This document shows, piece after piece, positions 8,180 to 16,897 of a stretch of DNA of 22,477 nucleotides. The first letter of the stretch is position 1. Each line of letters opens with the position of its first letter. Location: assembly GCA_015055785.1 (NCBI GenBank), contig SVHQ01000012.1, positions 1 to 22,477 of the forward strand, read 5' to 3'. Under the pieces are notes generated by a model. That model made no database searches and was not told the origin of the DNA. It saw nothing but the letters and a program-made list of their open reading frames with translations. The stretch is from Clostridiales bacterium (GTDB lineage: Bacteria; Bacillota_A; Clostridia; Christensenellales; Borkfalkiaceae). A program made the translations under genes and the position numbers.

Positions 8180-10087
8180 TCATTTATAGCAAACCAGCAA
8201 TTTGTAACCGCAAATTTCCGGCAATTCAATCCGCGTATATCCGTCCTCTATGCTAATTTTTACTTCCTTTTCGGAATCCGCCTCAAAAACATGCGTGTAT
8301 TCACCTTCAACGCATACCTGCCTACCGCATTTTTGGTGAATATGTTCCTCAATTACCCCTTTACCATTTTTAATCTCGGGATAATCAACGCGAATATGTA
8401 ACAAGCGGTACCTCTCGGTTTCCGTCACCGTCACCCTTGAAGTGAGAGGCAAATCCTCCCCTTTAATCAAGGGGCTTTTTATCAACGTTTGCAAAAGCTG
8501 TCCCACCAATTTTCGATGCGCAGCAAGAAAATGTTCTGCATACGCCGAAAACACGGAAAATGATATATGTGCGATATTCCCACTCCGCAATGCGCTGACA
8601 TATTCCGTCTCTCTTTCAGGCGGTGTATAAAAATATCCGTGCCTACCGTCATAATAACGTTTATTATACGGTTGAATGTAGTTAGCGTACACATCTCCCT
8701 TTCTTGCTTTCATCAATATCCCCGAATGGTATTCCGCCCACTTCGTCTTTTTATCCTCACCTTTTGCAAAGGTGAAATAGGGATAATTTTCTCGATCGAT
8801 GCCACAAAACTGGGCAAAGTCATAAGCCACCAAGGCGAATTTTCTCTTACTTATATCAAGCCCCGAAACCCCGCTCGACAACAATTTCCCGCCATTTTGT
8901 ACATAATCGGATAATTTTCTTTCCAAGGCTTTATCCACCAAACAAGCATCCGGCAGAATAATCAAAGCATAACGAGAAAAATCAGAATCTACTGTAATTA
9001 AATTATATGTATATTTCAACTCGTTTAATATGCGCACCGTTCCAATAAAACGGTGCTCAGACAACGAAAAAATATCGCCGTCATTTAAAACACCTATTTC
9101 CGCAACGTACTTTGCAGGCAAGGTATATTTTTCATATCTTTTGCATTCATCGTATACCTGCCCCACTTGTTCATACAGTTTTTCAATCAAATTATCTGAG
9201 GGATGCAAGTGATCGCCAAAGCAAATACGACATCCATTCGCCAACGCATCATATAGATCGTATTGAAAAGATTCTTTGGTTTTTATTCCACCAAAATCCC
9301 CCCAATCTGCTTGAAAACGTCCTGTCATATACACGGGATTATCATAAAAATTCCGCGCGTATGCTGCCGCTTGATGAAAATAATCATATCCCCATATCCC
9401 AGAGGGCAGACACTCTACTTCATAATGCTCGCTCAATCCGTCCGTAAAAGGTAGACCGCAAAAAAACACGTCTTTTTTGCCAATAATCTCTTTTATCTCA
9501 CAACAGAGCGACAATAAATTTTTATGCGTAAACTCACGCGCATTCTTCTCGGTAAGACGAATCCCCTTTGCTAACATATCCGCCTTGCATTTTGGACAAT
9601 AACAAGGCTCTATCTTTAATCCGTCAAAGAAAAAACCATCTACGTCGTATCGTTGCACAACCTCTTTTACCAATCTCAAAAGATATGCACGAAACCCCTT
9701 CGCGTTATAACACATCATACGAAAAAAATTCCCCGTAGTGTCTCCATAAATGCGCTGACCTTTCTTATTCACACGACACCAATCGGGATGCAAATACGCG
9801 TTCTCATGATTAAGGCCAACGTTGATATACGCAGACACGCCTATCCCCTTTTGATGACAAGCGCGTAACGTCTCTCCAAATCGATCCCCTTTCATATACG
9901 GATACCGAACACCAATATCCGTCGGGAAATAACAAAATCCCAAATTGCAACTCGCGACCAAATTGATATAACTTACATGCGCATTAGAAAGCCGCGCGGC
10001 AAATTCTTCCGCGCGGTATCTCTCCCCAAAATCGTAAATATTTGGCATGGTATGAAAATCAACATGAATTGCTCGGTTGATCAACAT
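8180..10087 (-). CDS. GHL6-like glycosyl hydrolase with amidotransferase-like (beta-galactosidase trimerisation-type) domain
   Basis: A 635-residue cytosolic protein. The N-terminal 320 residues or so form a TIM barrel of the 'hypothetical glycosyl hydrolase 6' type: IHVDFHTMPN at the start, GIGVSAYINVGLNHE, and YDVDGFFFDGL directly before CYCPKC (residues 162-167), a pattern typical of this group and related to GH29/GH42-like barrels. The Asp residues of VDGFFFDG are candidate active-site residues. After about residue 380, YALIILPDACLVDKALERKL then QNGGKLLSSG matches a class I amidotransferase-like fold as in GH42 proteins. I chose ATG 10085-10087 because GGGGG lies five bases upstream; a TTG eight codons earlier is less likely. 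It is the last gene of the six-gene operon, 28 bases behind the beta-helix gene. The substrate is unknown. Confidence 0.75.
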   Translation of the reverse strand: MLINRAIHVDFHTMPNIYDFGERYRAEEFAARLSNAHVSYINLVASCNLGFCYFPTDIGVRYPYMKGDRFGETLRACHQKGIGVSAYINVGLNHENAYLHPDWCRVNKKGQRIYGDTTGNFFRMMCYNAKGFRAYLLRLVKEVVQRYDVDGFFFDGLKIEPCYCPKCKADMLAKGIRLTEKNAREFTHKNLLSLCCEIKEIIGKKDVFFCGLPFTDGLSEHYEVECLPSGIWGYDYFHQAAAYARNFYDNPVYMTGRFQADWGDFGGIKTKESFQYDLYDALANGCRICFGDHLHPSDNLIEKLYEQVGQVYDECKRYEKYTLPAKYVAEIGVLNDGDIFSLSEHRFIGTVRILNELKYTYNLITVDSDFSRYALIILPDACLVDKALERKLSDYVQNGGKLLSSGVSGLDISKRKFALVAYDFAQFCGIDRENYPYFTFAKGEDKKTKWAEYHSGILMKARKGDVYANYIQPYNKRYYDGRHGYFYTPPERETEYVSALRSGNIAHISFSVFSAYAEHFLAAHRKLVGQLLQTLIKSPLIKGEDLPLTSRVTVTETERYRLLHIRVDYPEIKNGKGVIEEHIHQKCGRQVCVEGEYTHVFEADSEKEVKISIEDGYTRIELPEICGYKLLVCYK

Positions 10088-10115
10088 AGTTTCCCCCTTA
10101 AAATCACTCAACCGC

Positions 10116-12089
10116 TTATTTCAGCGTAATCGGCTGAAATCCCAACGCATATGCAGGTGAATCCTCAGCCACAGTAAAATCATAGTTTTTGATATCCTTG
10201 CATTTAGGATCGGCGTACACACTGCCAACCTCAAACCCCAACCGTTGTGCATCTTCAATACCATACTTCTTTCCGCAATATTCAAACACGTCCGTTGCAG
10301 AACCATTAATCGACCAAAGCAAATTATTCCCCGTCGCCACCGTTCCGTTTTCAACGTGCTCACGTGCCAACAAGTTATAAACAAGCTCCCCATTCGTAAT
10401 CAAAATATTATTTTCAAAGACGGTAGACAAATGCAATTCACCCCAAGTCACACAGCAAAGGGCTTTCTCTGCAAAGGCAAAAATATTATTCTTGACTACG
10501 TTCATGCGCCCATAATGTTGATGAATACAGTTATCCGAACAACGATAACATATGTTCTTTTCCAACGTAATACAAGCACTACCCTCGTCCGTATATAATG
10601 CCCAACCGCCATATTCACGCCCATAAACATCATGAATATGATTGTTGCAAACAACCGTTCCAGGCTGTGCTCCAAGTAAATACACCCCACCCATGTCCGA
10701 GAGCACACGCTTTCCGAGGTCGAAAATATGGTTATAAGCGATATAATTATCACGCGTAACACTTTCCTTATATCCCCATACCCAGCCAGCAGAAATGCCC
10801 GTGTAATACAAATCAGAAATTTCATTGCCGACGATTTTGTTATTATATGCGTGTTTGATCAAAACGCCGCACGCCGCCATGTGCCGTCTGCCGCAATGGC
10901 GAATCACACAATCAATTATTTCATTAGAATGCGTCCTATCACTAACATCGCCATTCGCGTCTGCTCCGCCCATGATTACACCGCCTGCGCCACCGTCATA
11001 GAAGAACGTATCCCTTACGGAAATATAGGAGCATCCTTTTCCCACGTTCACACCATGTAGACCGTAATTGACGAATTTGCAACCTATAAGCGCGCAATTT
11101 TCCGCATACTCAAAATTCACCGTTCCTTTCGCCTCAGACACGCCCTGCCCATCCGAAGCAACACGCAAGCCGCTGTCGTTCACAGACTCATGTTCTCCTT
11201 TCGTATAGGCGAACGTTACGTTCTTAAATACTATATTTTTAATCGGCGCGGAGCTTGCACCCGTAAAATTCGCAATTGAGGATAAATAAGGAATATATGC
11301 GTCCAACGTTTCCACACATTCCCCCTCGCGCAAGACGTAATACAACTTGCCTTCCGCTTTATCTAAATACCATTCCCCAGGTTTTCCAAACGTTTTACTA
11401 ACGTTCTCAAAATAATAAGCACTCTCCGTTTTTTCACCATATATACCAAAACGGGAATATTTATCCATCACGAGCACACCCGTTTCTTCATCATAACTCT
11501 CGACAGCGGTATGCTCGTCCACCCAATAATGCAGATAAGACAATGTGGCATTGCGAATATCTTCAGCCGACAAATCTTTTACATCTTCTTTTTTCAATCG
11601 TATCCATTTGGAAATATCATCTAAAAAAAGCCCCATGTTTTCCGCTTCTGCAAACTGTAAATATCCTTCCGCTGGAAAACGAGAAAGCGTCGCTCTTTCC
11701 CCGTTTACGTAAAAGTCGGAAAAGTTCATTTTCCCCTCTTTTACTTGGGGCAGGTATGCGACGACGCATTTCTTTCCATTAAATACGGTCTCTGTAAATC
11801 CTTCAATTTTTTGTCCGCCACTCAAGATTACGTCCTCGGCTTTCCCCGTCTGCGATTCAAACGTAACGCTATAAATATCATTGGAAAATTCCAAAGTCCG
11901 CGCAAGTTCATATCTACCAGATGCAATGCGTACGGTAAGCGGTTGCAAGATTCCACTACGACGCAAATCGCAGCAAACGCGCACTGCGTCTTCGATAGAC
12001 GTAACATATTTTCCTCTACCTTTCTGGTTTTCAACAAAAGGAAGCTCCTTCCCGACAAAAATAGTCGAAATACTGTAATACGATTGCAT
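10116..12089 (-). CDS. Cytosolic right-handed beta-helix protein, GH141-like
   Basis: A 657-residue protein with no signal peptide. It shows the run typical of GH141-like beta-helix proteins: SIEDAVRVCCDL and IASGRYELARTLEF near the start, FYVNGERATLSRFP at about 125, IKNIVFKNVTFAYTKGEHE, many asparagine-ladder turns, YYTGISAGWVWGYKE, LSDMGGVYLLGAQPGTVV, and GGWALYTDEGS followed by CYRCSDNCIHQHYGR. The acidic YTDEGS stretch is a plausible active-site region (known members cleave fucosides or xylan). It starts at an ATG with AGAGGTG upstream, 10 bases after the GH31 gene and 28 before the GHL6-like gene. It is paralogous to the lipoprotein at 430-3210, with shared YTGIS and GWxW segments, but works inside the cell, presumably on imported oligosaccharides. 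Confidence 0.82.
   Translation of the reverse strand: MQSYYSISTIFVGKELPFVENQKGRGKYVTSIEDAVRVCCDLRRSGILQPLTVRIASGRYELARTLEFSNDIYSVTFESQTGKAEDVILSGGQKIEGFTETVFNGKKCVVAYLPQVKEGKMNFSDFYVNGERATLSRFPAEGYLQFAEAENMGLFLDDISKWIRLKKEDVKDLSAEDIRNATLSYLHYWVDEHTAVESYDEETGVLVMDKYSRFGIYGEKTESAYYFENVSKTFGKPGEWYLDKAEGKLYYVLREGECVETLDAYIPYLSSIANFTGASSAPIKNIVFKNVTFAYTKGEHESVNDSGLRVASDGQGVSEAKGTVNFEYAENCALIGCKFVNYGLHGVNVGKGCSYISVRDTFFYDGGAGGVIMGGADANGDVSDRTHSNEIIDCVIRHCGRRHMAACGVLIKHAYNNKIVGNEISDLYYTGISAGWVWGYKESVTRDNYIAYNHIFDLGKRVLSDMGGVYLLGAQPGTVVCNNHIHDVYGREYGGWALYTDEGSACITLEKNICYRCSDNCIHQHYGRMNVVKNNIFAFAEKALCCVTWGELHLSTVFENNILITNGELVYNLLAREHVENGTVATGNNLLWSINGSATDVFEYCGKKYGIEDAQRLGFEVGSVYADPKCKDIKNYDFTVAEDSPAYALGFQPITLK
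11747..11759 (+). repeat. Recurrent word GGGGCAGGTATGC, copy within the beta-helix gene
   Basis: An exact 13-base copy in plus orientation. The same word occurs in minus orientation at 14676-14688 and 16995-17007, and the 10-base core is also present at 8313-8322 and 15885-15894. It is read in a different codon phase here than in the other genes, so protein conservation does not explain it. Confidence 0.5.
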
Positions 12090-12099
12090 ATTTCACCTC

Positions 12100-13632
12100 T
12101 TAAATGATTTTTTCAAAATAAGGCAGTACGGTAAGATCGGCCGCAAATTCACGTTCGCAACCACCCTCAAACACTTCGCCCGTGGGAATATATTTCCAAT
12201 TTCCTGTCGGCAAATATATCTTTCTCGCTCTCGCCCCCTCCGTTAAGATTGGAGCAACCAAATATTTATCCCCCAATAAAAACTCATCGACAATATCGGG
12301 GCGTTCGTTAAATTCATACGCGATACTGCGGGCAATCGGTTCCCCCGTTTTCGCTGTATTTTCCAACAACAACTGAATGTACGGAGCAAGCGCATAATGC
12401 CGTTGCACCATCGTATGTACTGCCTCCGCCAATACAGGAGAATTCTTCCAGAAAAATTTACTTAACTGAAATGATGGAAGAAATGTACTTGCTTGTGCAT
12501 AACGACAATACAATTCTTCAGTATATTCCGTCCCGACCTGTTCGTCTTCAATCAAACCGCCCCCAACCATATCGGGACAATTATACGCATAACCCATCAA
12601 TCCCTGAACAAGAATTCGGTCAACAATACCTCCAAGCCCTCTCTTTCGATCCCAACTGTGTTTTCTATCCGCAACACGTTGAATGATTGCTTTGTTTGTA
12701 TTTTTCACGCAAGCACGCAGCTCTTTAATCTCCATACCGCAATCAAAATCACCATACACCTGACAGTGTTCATGCGCGGTCAATTTTCCCATTCCCGAAG
12801 GAAATTTTGGATAATATAAAACATCGCCACCATCCATTTTAAAGCCCGAGATTCCATACATCTCATGCAAAAAACGATACTGCTTGGCAAACCATTCCTG
12901 CCCCTGGGGGCTGCTCATATCCAGTACTGCAGAATATCCATCCCACCATTCAGTAATAAATGGTTTCCCGTCTTCGTTATTAATCAAACAATTTTCCTCT
13001 TTTAAATAACGATACACGTCCGAATCAGGCGAAATATAAGGAGCAATCCAAAGCACAACCTTAAACCCAAGCGCAATCAGCTCATCGCACATTTTTTTGG
13101 GGTCAGGAAATTTCCGTTTATCAAAATCCCAATGCCCGTAATATTCTTGCCAACCATCGTCAATGATCAATTCTCCTGCAGGCAATCCTTCATCGATAAT
13201 CCTATGCGCATACGCCAAAATTTCTTCTTGGTTTTGCCCGTATAACAATTCCATCCACGTACAATATTGTGGTGCTGTAAAGCAAATAGCAGGCGGCGTT
13301 TTCCCATCTATCGGTGCAATACGGTTGTTCGCATAAAGACAAGCCTCTTTCAGCGTACCCTTTTCTCCATATTCGATCTCACCATCCGATTCTAAGATCA
13401 ATTTTCCATCTTCAAACGTAAACACACCAAATTCTTTCAAATATACATACCGACCGTCGCTACTTAAAAACAACGGCGTAATCTGATTGACACAAGGATA
13501 TGTATAAGGCCCCGTCAACATATCAAATCGCAATGTAGTGCCTTTATGAAACGGCATCAAATCGCTAAGATCAATAACACCACACCACCAATATTCTTTT
13601 TCTCCAATTTCTAAAACCAATTGTTTTTTCAT
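12100..13632 (-). CDS. Glycoside hydrolase family 31 (MYORG/YihQ-like group), probable alpha-glycosidase
   Basis: A 510-residue cytosolic enzyme that hydrolyses terminal alpha-linked hexoses. A short beta-sandwich start is followed by the barrel: ELIIDDGWQEYYGHWDFD at 154-171, VVLWIAPYISPDS at 192-204, and the nucleophile motif GFKMDGGD with Asp267. RVADRKHSWD at 319-328 aligns with the GDR-x-S-x-W acid/base segment of MYORG-like enzymes, making Asp322 the likely acid/base; CPDMVGGG at 352-359 follows as expected. The C-terminal KYLVAPILTEGARARKIYLP is the usual GH31 beta-domain. It is shorter than classical GH31 enzymes (600-800 residues), as is normal for this group. An AAAGGATG-type ribosome site precedes the ATG. 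It lies 11 bases after the GH37-like gene. Alpha-galactosidase or alpha-glucosidase activity is possible; the linkage cannot be read. Confidence 0.9.
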   Translation of the reverse strand: MKKQLVLEIGEKEYWWCGVIDLSDLMPFHKGTTLRFDMLTGPYTYPCVNQITPLFLSSDGRYVYLKEFGVFTFEDGKLILESDGEIEYGEKGTLKEACLYANNRIAPIDGKTPPAICFTAPQYCTWMELLYGQNQEEILAYAHRIIDEGLPAGELIIDDGWQEYYGHWDFDKRKFPDPKKMCDELIALGFKVVLWIAPYISPDSDVYRYLKEENCLINNEDGKPFITEWWDGYSAVLDMSSPQGQEWFAKQYRFLHEMYGISGFKMDGGDVLYYPKFPSGMGKLTAHEHCQVYGDFDCGMEIKELRACVKNTNKAIIQRVADRKHSWDRKRGLGGIVDRILVQGLMGYAYNCPDMVGGGLIEDEQVGTEYTEELYCRYAQASTFLPSFQLSKFFWKNSPVLAEAVHTMVQRHYALAPYIQLLLENTAKTGEPIARSIAYEFNERPDIVDEFLLGDKYLVAPILTEGARARKIYLPTGNWKYIPTGEVFEGGCEREFAADLTVLPYFEKII

Positions 13633-13643
13633 TTTATCATCCT

Positions 13644-14888
13644 TTATATCAATTTATTATACCCTGTTTCTCGGTAATTGTAAAATGCCATATATACGCC
13701 AGCCGTCCAGCCTAACATCTCTGGTGTACCGTATTCCGACGCCACGTCCAAATCTCCCGTTTCTGCATTGTATTTTTCCCATAAACGCTGTGTTTTTTGA
13801 TAAATATCATTCGTCGCTCTAAGATATTTGTCCGTCAAACGTTTGGCAACCTCGTTTAATCCCAAACGCTGCGCCGCCGCTACTGCTATATAATTTAACG
13901 GCGCCCAACTGTTTGGTTCCGACCATTGAAATTTATCTTTTTTCCAACAACAAGCTACGACACCATGCTTCCTTTCCAGCTGTTCCAACGTTTTCATATA
14001 TCCGTCCGCATCGGTATCCAGCCCCACAAAATAAGGATAAAACGCAGCGCAACTCACTACGTCCGAACAATCTTTTTCAACAAAATTATAATCAAAATAC
14101 AGCCCATCCCTTTTCATAAAACGAAGTATTTTTTCTTTCCGCAAACACGCCGCCTCACTATAATGGATAAACTGCTCATTTTTTCCAAGCTGTTTCGCCC
14201 AAGCCGCCAACAATAATTCGTCCGCATATAGTAAGCAGTTTAAATCAACCGAATTATAATTCATAGTTTTACCGTAAAAACGCGGTGAAAAATCCCAACC
14301 CGATTCGCATTCCGCGATTACATGCGCATTATTTTTCAACGTATTTTCAAGATAGATACCCGTTCTCTCTGCATACGTTTTTACATATATCTCATTATAA
14401 TACCAAGCATCGCCGTACTTTTGTTTATCAATCGGGTCGCACCCATAAAAATTTAAGCCGTTCTGTGATTTTCGATTTTTTTCCCAAAACTGATACTCCT
14501 TTTCCAACCATGAAAAGGCAGTATCTATCGCCAGCATGTTCGGCTCACATTCCAATAAATCGGCGAGCATCAAGCCCAAAAAAGGAGCTTGAGAACGAGT
14601 AATATAATGCATTCGGCTACCATTCGGTATCTTGCCAAATCGCTCTAACATATATGCAAAATTTTTCAGGTTATTGCATACCTGCCCCCCTCGTTTTGTT
14701 AAAAGTAGGCATTTGTGCGTAAAATAGGTATCCCAATAATACATCTCTTGAAACACTCCTTCTACGCATGGCGTCGTAAACGGATACGGCAAGGCAATCA
14801 ACGGAATATCCAACCCGTCTTTACATTCCCCATCATAAATTTTCGTCGTGCGATCGATATTGTTACATATAAAGTCACAAACCGTCAT
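13644..14888 (-). CDS. Trehalase-like glycosidase (GH37 family), copy 1
   Basis: A 414-residue cytosolic (alpha/alpha)6-barrel enzyme. Trehalase landmarks: VEGVFQEMYYWDTYF at 42-56 (first signature, normally PGGRF-x-E-x-YxWDxY), ESGWDFSPR at 195-203 where Asp199 matches the catalytic acid of E. coli TreA (Asp312), QWSEPNSWAP at 321-330 (second signature), and WEKYN with Glu371 matching the catalytic base. ASEYGTPEMLGWTAGVY closes the domain. It is clearly shorter than TreA (565 residues) and has GVF in place of GRF, so the substrate may be another alpha-glucoside. Its ATG overlaps the stop of the SGNH gene by four bases (ATGA), indicating translational coupling. It is a paralogue of 15547-16755. 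Confidence 0.87.
   Translation of the reverse strand: MTVCDFICNNIDRTTKIYDGECKDGLDIPLIALPYPFTTPCVEGVFQEMYYWDTYFTHKCLLLTKRGGQVCNNLKNFAYMLERFGKIPNGSRMHYITRSQAPFLGLMLADLLECEPNMLAIDTAFSWLEKEYQFWEKNRKSQNGLNFYGCDPIDKQKYGDAWYYNEIYVKTYAERTGIYLENTLKNNAHVIAECESGWDFSPRFYGKTMNYNSVDLNCLLYADELLLAAWAKQLGKNEQFIHYSEAACLRKEKILRFMKRDGLYFDYNFVEKDCSDVVSCAAFYPYFVGLDTDADGYMKTLEQLERKHGVVACCWKKDKFQWSEPNSWAPLNYIAVAAAQRLGLNEVAKRLTDKYLRATNDIYQKTQRLWEKYNAETGDLDVASEYGTPEMLGWTAGVYMAFYNYRETGYNKLI
14676..14688 (-). repeat. Recurrent word GGGGCAGGTATGC, copy within a GH37-like gene
   Basis: An exact 13-base copy in minus orientation, coding for part of GGQVC in the host gene. Confidence 0.5.
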
Positions 14889-15517
14889 CCTAACACCTTT
14901 TTAATGCTTTCTACAACGTATCCAGCTAATACCTCATAGCCTTTTTCAGAAAAATGCACCCCGTCAGGTGCGCGATAATCCCCTAATAAAGTTCGGCTTA
15001 TAGAATTTAGATCGTCGATTACAAAGCCTTTTGCTTTTGCTATTTTTAACAACCGCTCGTTCCGAGTGCGCACCTTTCCTTGCCAATTCGCACTCTCTGT
15101 TTGTAAATCATTTTCCAAAACAATCGTGCTCGTTCCCACCACAACTTTTGCTCGCTTTGCGATATAATCAAGCATTGCCGCGCACTCCTCCTCATACGTA
15201 TCGTCGTCTACGCTATGCGCATGCAATCCGTAATTATAATGTACAACCGCATAATCGGAATCCGCCACAAAACTTTTCACCATCATGTTATAAGCGTTAG
15301 ATTTTATGGAATAGGACGTTGTCAAAACATCTACACGCGCAATCCCTTTCAACGCATTTAACACATAACGAAAATACCCTTCGGTAATTGAATCCCCAAT
15401 CAATGCAACGCGCGGTAAGTTCTGATCGTTGGTTTCTTCGCACCAAAGGCGCAACCACTCAATGTCCTCTTTTAACGTCTCCGTCTTGCCCTCTGCATCA
15501 AAAGTGATATTACTCAT
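14885..15517 (-). CDS. SGNH/GDSL-type hydrolase, likely carbohydrate esterase
   Basis: A 210-residue cytosolic esterase-like protein. Block I is VALIGDSITEGY at about 37-48 with the nucleophilic Ser in GDSIT; the middle has HYNYGLHAHS in place of the usual GxND oxyanion block; the C-terminal DGVHFSEKGYE supplies the catalytic Asp and His. It probably removes acyl groups (such as acetyl) from sugars, though the altered block III (N in HYNYGLHA) leaves specificity open. The start is firm: AAGGAGG lies eight bases before the ATG. It is the second gene of the six-gene operon, 29 bases after one GH37-like gene and overlapping the other by four bases. The position between two trehalase-like genes suggests that their substrate is acylated. 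Confidence 0.85.
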   Translation of the reverse strand: MSNITFDAEGKTETLKEDIEWLRLWCEETNDQNLPRVALIGDSITEGYFRYVLNALKGIARVDVLTTSYSIKSNAYNMMVKSFVADSDYAVVHYNYGLHAHSVDDDTYEEECAAMLDYIAKRAKVVVGTSTIVLENDLQTESANWQGKVRTRNERLLKIAKAKGFVIDDLNSISRTLLGDYRAPDGVHFSEKGYEVLAGYVVESIKKVLG

Positions 15518-15546
15518 TTCTTAATCCTCCTTAAGCTAACAAAAAG

Positions 15547-16755
15547 TTAACCAAAAATCTCTTTATAAAAATGATTGTACACCCCTGCGGTCCACCCCAA
15601 CATTTCCTGGGTGGTGTATTCCAAAGACGGCGCAACCCCTTTATCGTCATACCTTTCCCATAAGCAACCTGTCTCTTCAAAAGCGGTCGCCAACAACCTT
15701 ATATATCCTTTTGCAAGACGTTCCGCCTCTTCTGTCAATCCGCTTCGACGAAGTGCCTCATAAGCAAAATATTGATGCGGTGCCCAAATATTCGGATATC
15801 CCCATTGATAGGATTGATCCCCTACGTCTTCACAAGCGTATACGCCATTTCCGCCGAATAGTCGCTCGAAAACTGCTTTCAATCCATACCTGCCCATCCC
15901 AAATCCGTAAAACCATGGCAAGAAACACGCTGCACTAATTAAGCCGCTGCGCTTTTGAGCGACAAAATCATAATCAAAATACACATCTTGTTCCACATCA
16001 TAACAATAAGTATTTAAAAGCTGTAAACGCCTTTCTTTTTTCTGGAGGTATTGCGCGCTTTTAATGGGATTTTTATCCCGATAATAATCACTGAGGAACT
16101 CCTCTACTCCATACAAGTGCGCGTTGAGATCAATCTGCACGTAATCTAAAGCATTATGACTCCCATATCTGGGCGTAAAATCTTCCCCGCTCTCTCCTTC
16201 CGCTAAAAAGTTTTTCGCGCGAGCAGCTTTTTCCTGCATGTTAATATTCAACGGCAGAGGTAACCGCGTTGCAATGTAATCATAATATTCACTCAAAAAA
16301 GCTTCGTTGTTCGCATGGCCACTATATTGATTTAATCCGATTGCAGTCATACGTTCGCGCATCCAGAACTCATATTCTTTTTCCAAATCCGCTACAGCCT
16401 CCGCAAACCACTCTTCATCATTGGTCACCGCGAAAACGTCACGAATCATCAATCCTAATAAAGGAGGTTGCGACGCATAATCTGCACCGTTCTCTTTTAC
16501 ACAATTCGGTACGCAACCAAATTTTTTCAACGCATATAATAACGTATTAACGTTATTCAATGCAAGTTCAGTTCGTTTATCTACAAGCAAACCGACATTG
16601 GTAAAATAAGTATCCCAGTAATACAATACGCGGAATTCCCCATTTATGCAAGGCGGAACAAAAGTATAGGGCAATGAAAACGTCGACGTATTCAACTGTG
16701 TCAACGCCTTATCCCATGACTTTGTGATATATTTTTTTACGGCATGAACATTCAT
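15547..16755 (-). CDS. Trehalase-like glycosidase (GH37 family), copy 2, first gene of operon
   Basis: A 402-residue cytosolic paralogue of the 13644-14888 product. It has INGEFRVLYYWDTYF at 37-51, ESGEDFTPR at 188-196 (acid Asp192; the usual Trp before it is Glu here), QWGYPNIWAP at 317-326, and WERYD with Glu367 as the predicted base, then LEYTTQEMLGWTAGVY. The catalytic pair is therefore intact while substrate-site residues differ from copy 1, suggesting that the two act on different sugars or linkages. The ATG at 16755 has GGTGGAG and AAAGG upstream. It leads the six-gene operon and is driven by promoter/operator copy C; the leader is about 20 bases. Confidence 0.87.
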   Translation of the reverse strand: MNVHAVKKYITKSWDKALTQLNTSTFSLPYTFVPPCINGEFRVLYYWDTYFTNVGLLVDKRTELALNNVNTLLYALKKFGCVPNCVKENGADYASQPPLLGLMIRDVFAVTNDEEWFAEAVADLEKEYEFWMRERMTAIGLNQYSGHANNEAFLSEYYDYIATRLPLPLNINMQEKAARAKNFLAEGESGEDFTPRYGSHNALDYVQIDLNAHLYGVEEFLSDYYRDKNPIKSAQYLQKKERRLQLLNTYCYDVEQDVYFDYDFVAQKRSGLISAACFLPWFYGFGMGRYGLKAVFERLFGGNGVYACEDVGDQSYQWGYPNIWAPHQYFAYEALRRSGLTEEAERLAKGYIRLLATAFEETGCLWERYDDKGVAPSLEYTTQEMLGWTAGVYNHFYKEIFG

Positions 16756-16780
16756 AAACCTTTCACTCCACCATAAATTT

Positions 16781-16844
16781 ATTATAACGAATTTCCCTTA
16801 TGTTTGCAAGTAGAATATGTTGCAAATTCTTGTGTTTTTGTTGC
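16781..16844 (-). promoter_or_regulatory. AraC-type operator plus promoter for the six-gene hydrolase operon (copy C)
   Basis: Minus-strand reading: distal half-site GCAAC (16840-16844, within TTGCAACAAAAA), proximal GCAAC (16819-16823, within TTGCAACA) 21 bp downstream, a 9-bp gap, -35 TTGCAA (16804-16809), a 17-bp spacer and a perfect -10 TATAAT (16781-16786). It has the best-conserved half-sites of the four copies. Confidence 0.8.
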
Positions 16845-16874
16845 AACTCCATGATGTCGGTTTTGCATGAAATC

Positions 16875-16897
16875 GGGCGCGGTATTGCACCGCGCCC
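16875..16897 (-). terminator. GC-rich hairpin between two operons (possible terminator)
   Basis: A perfect 9-bp stem (GGGCGCGGT, 16875-16883; ACCGCGCCC, 16889-16897) with a 5-base loop. It lies between the aldolase stop at 17100 and operator copy C. No T run follows on the minus strand and only a late one on the plus strand, so it is not a classical intrinsic terminator. It may still block read-through or protect a 3' end. Confidence 0.5.
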
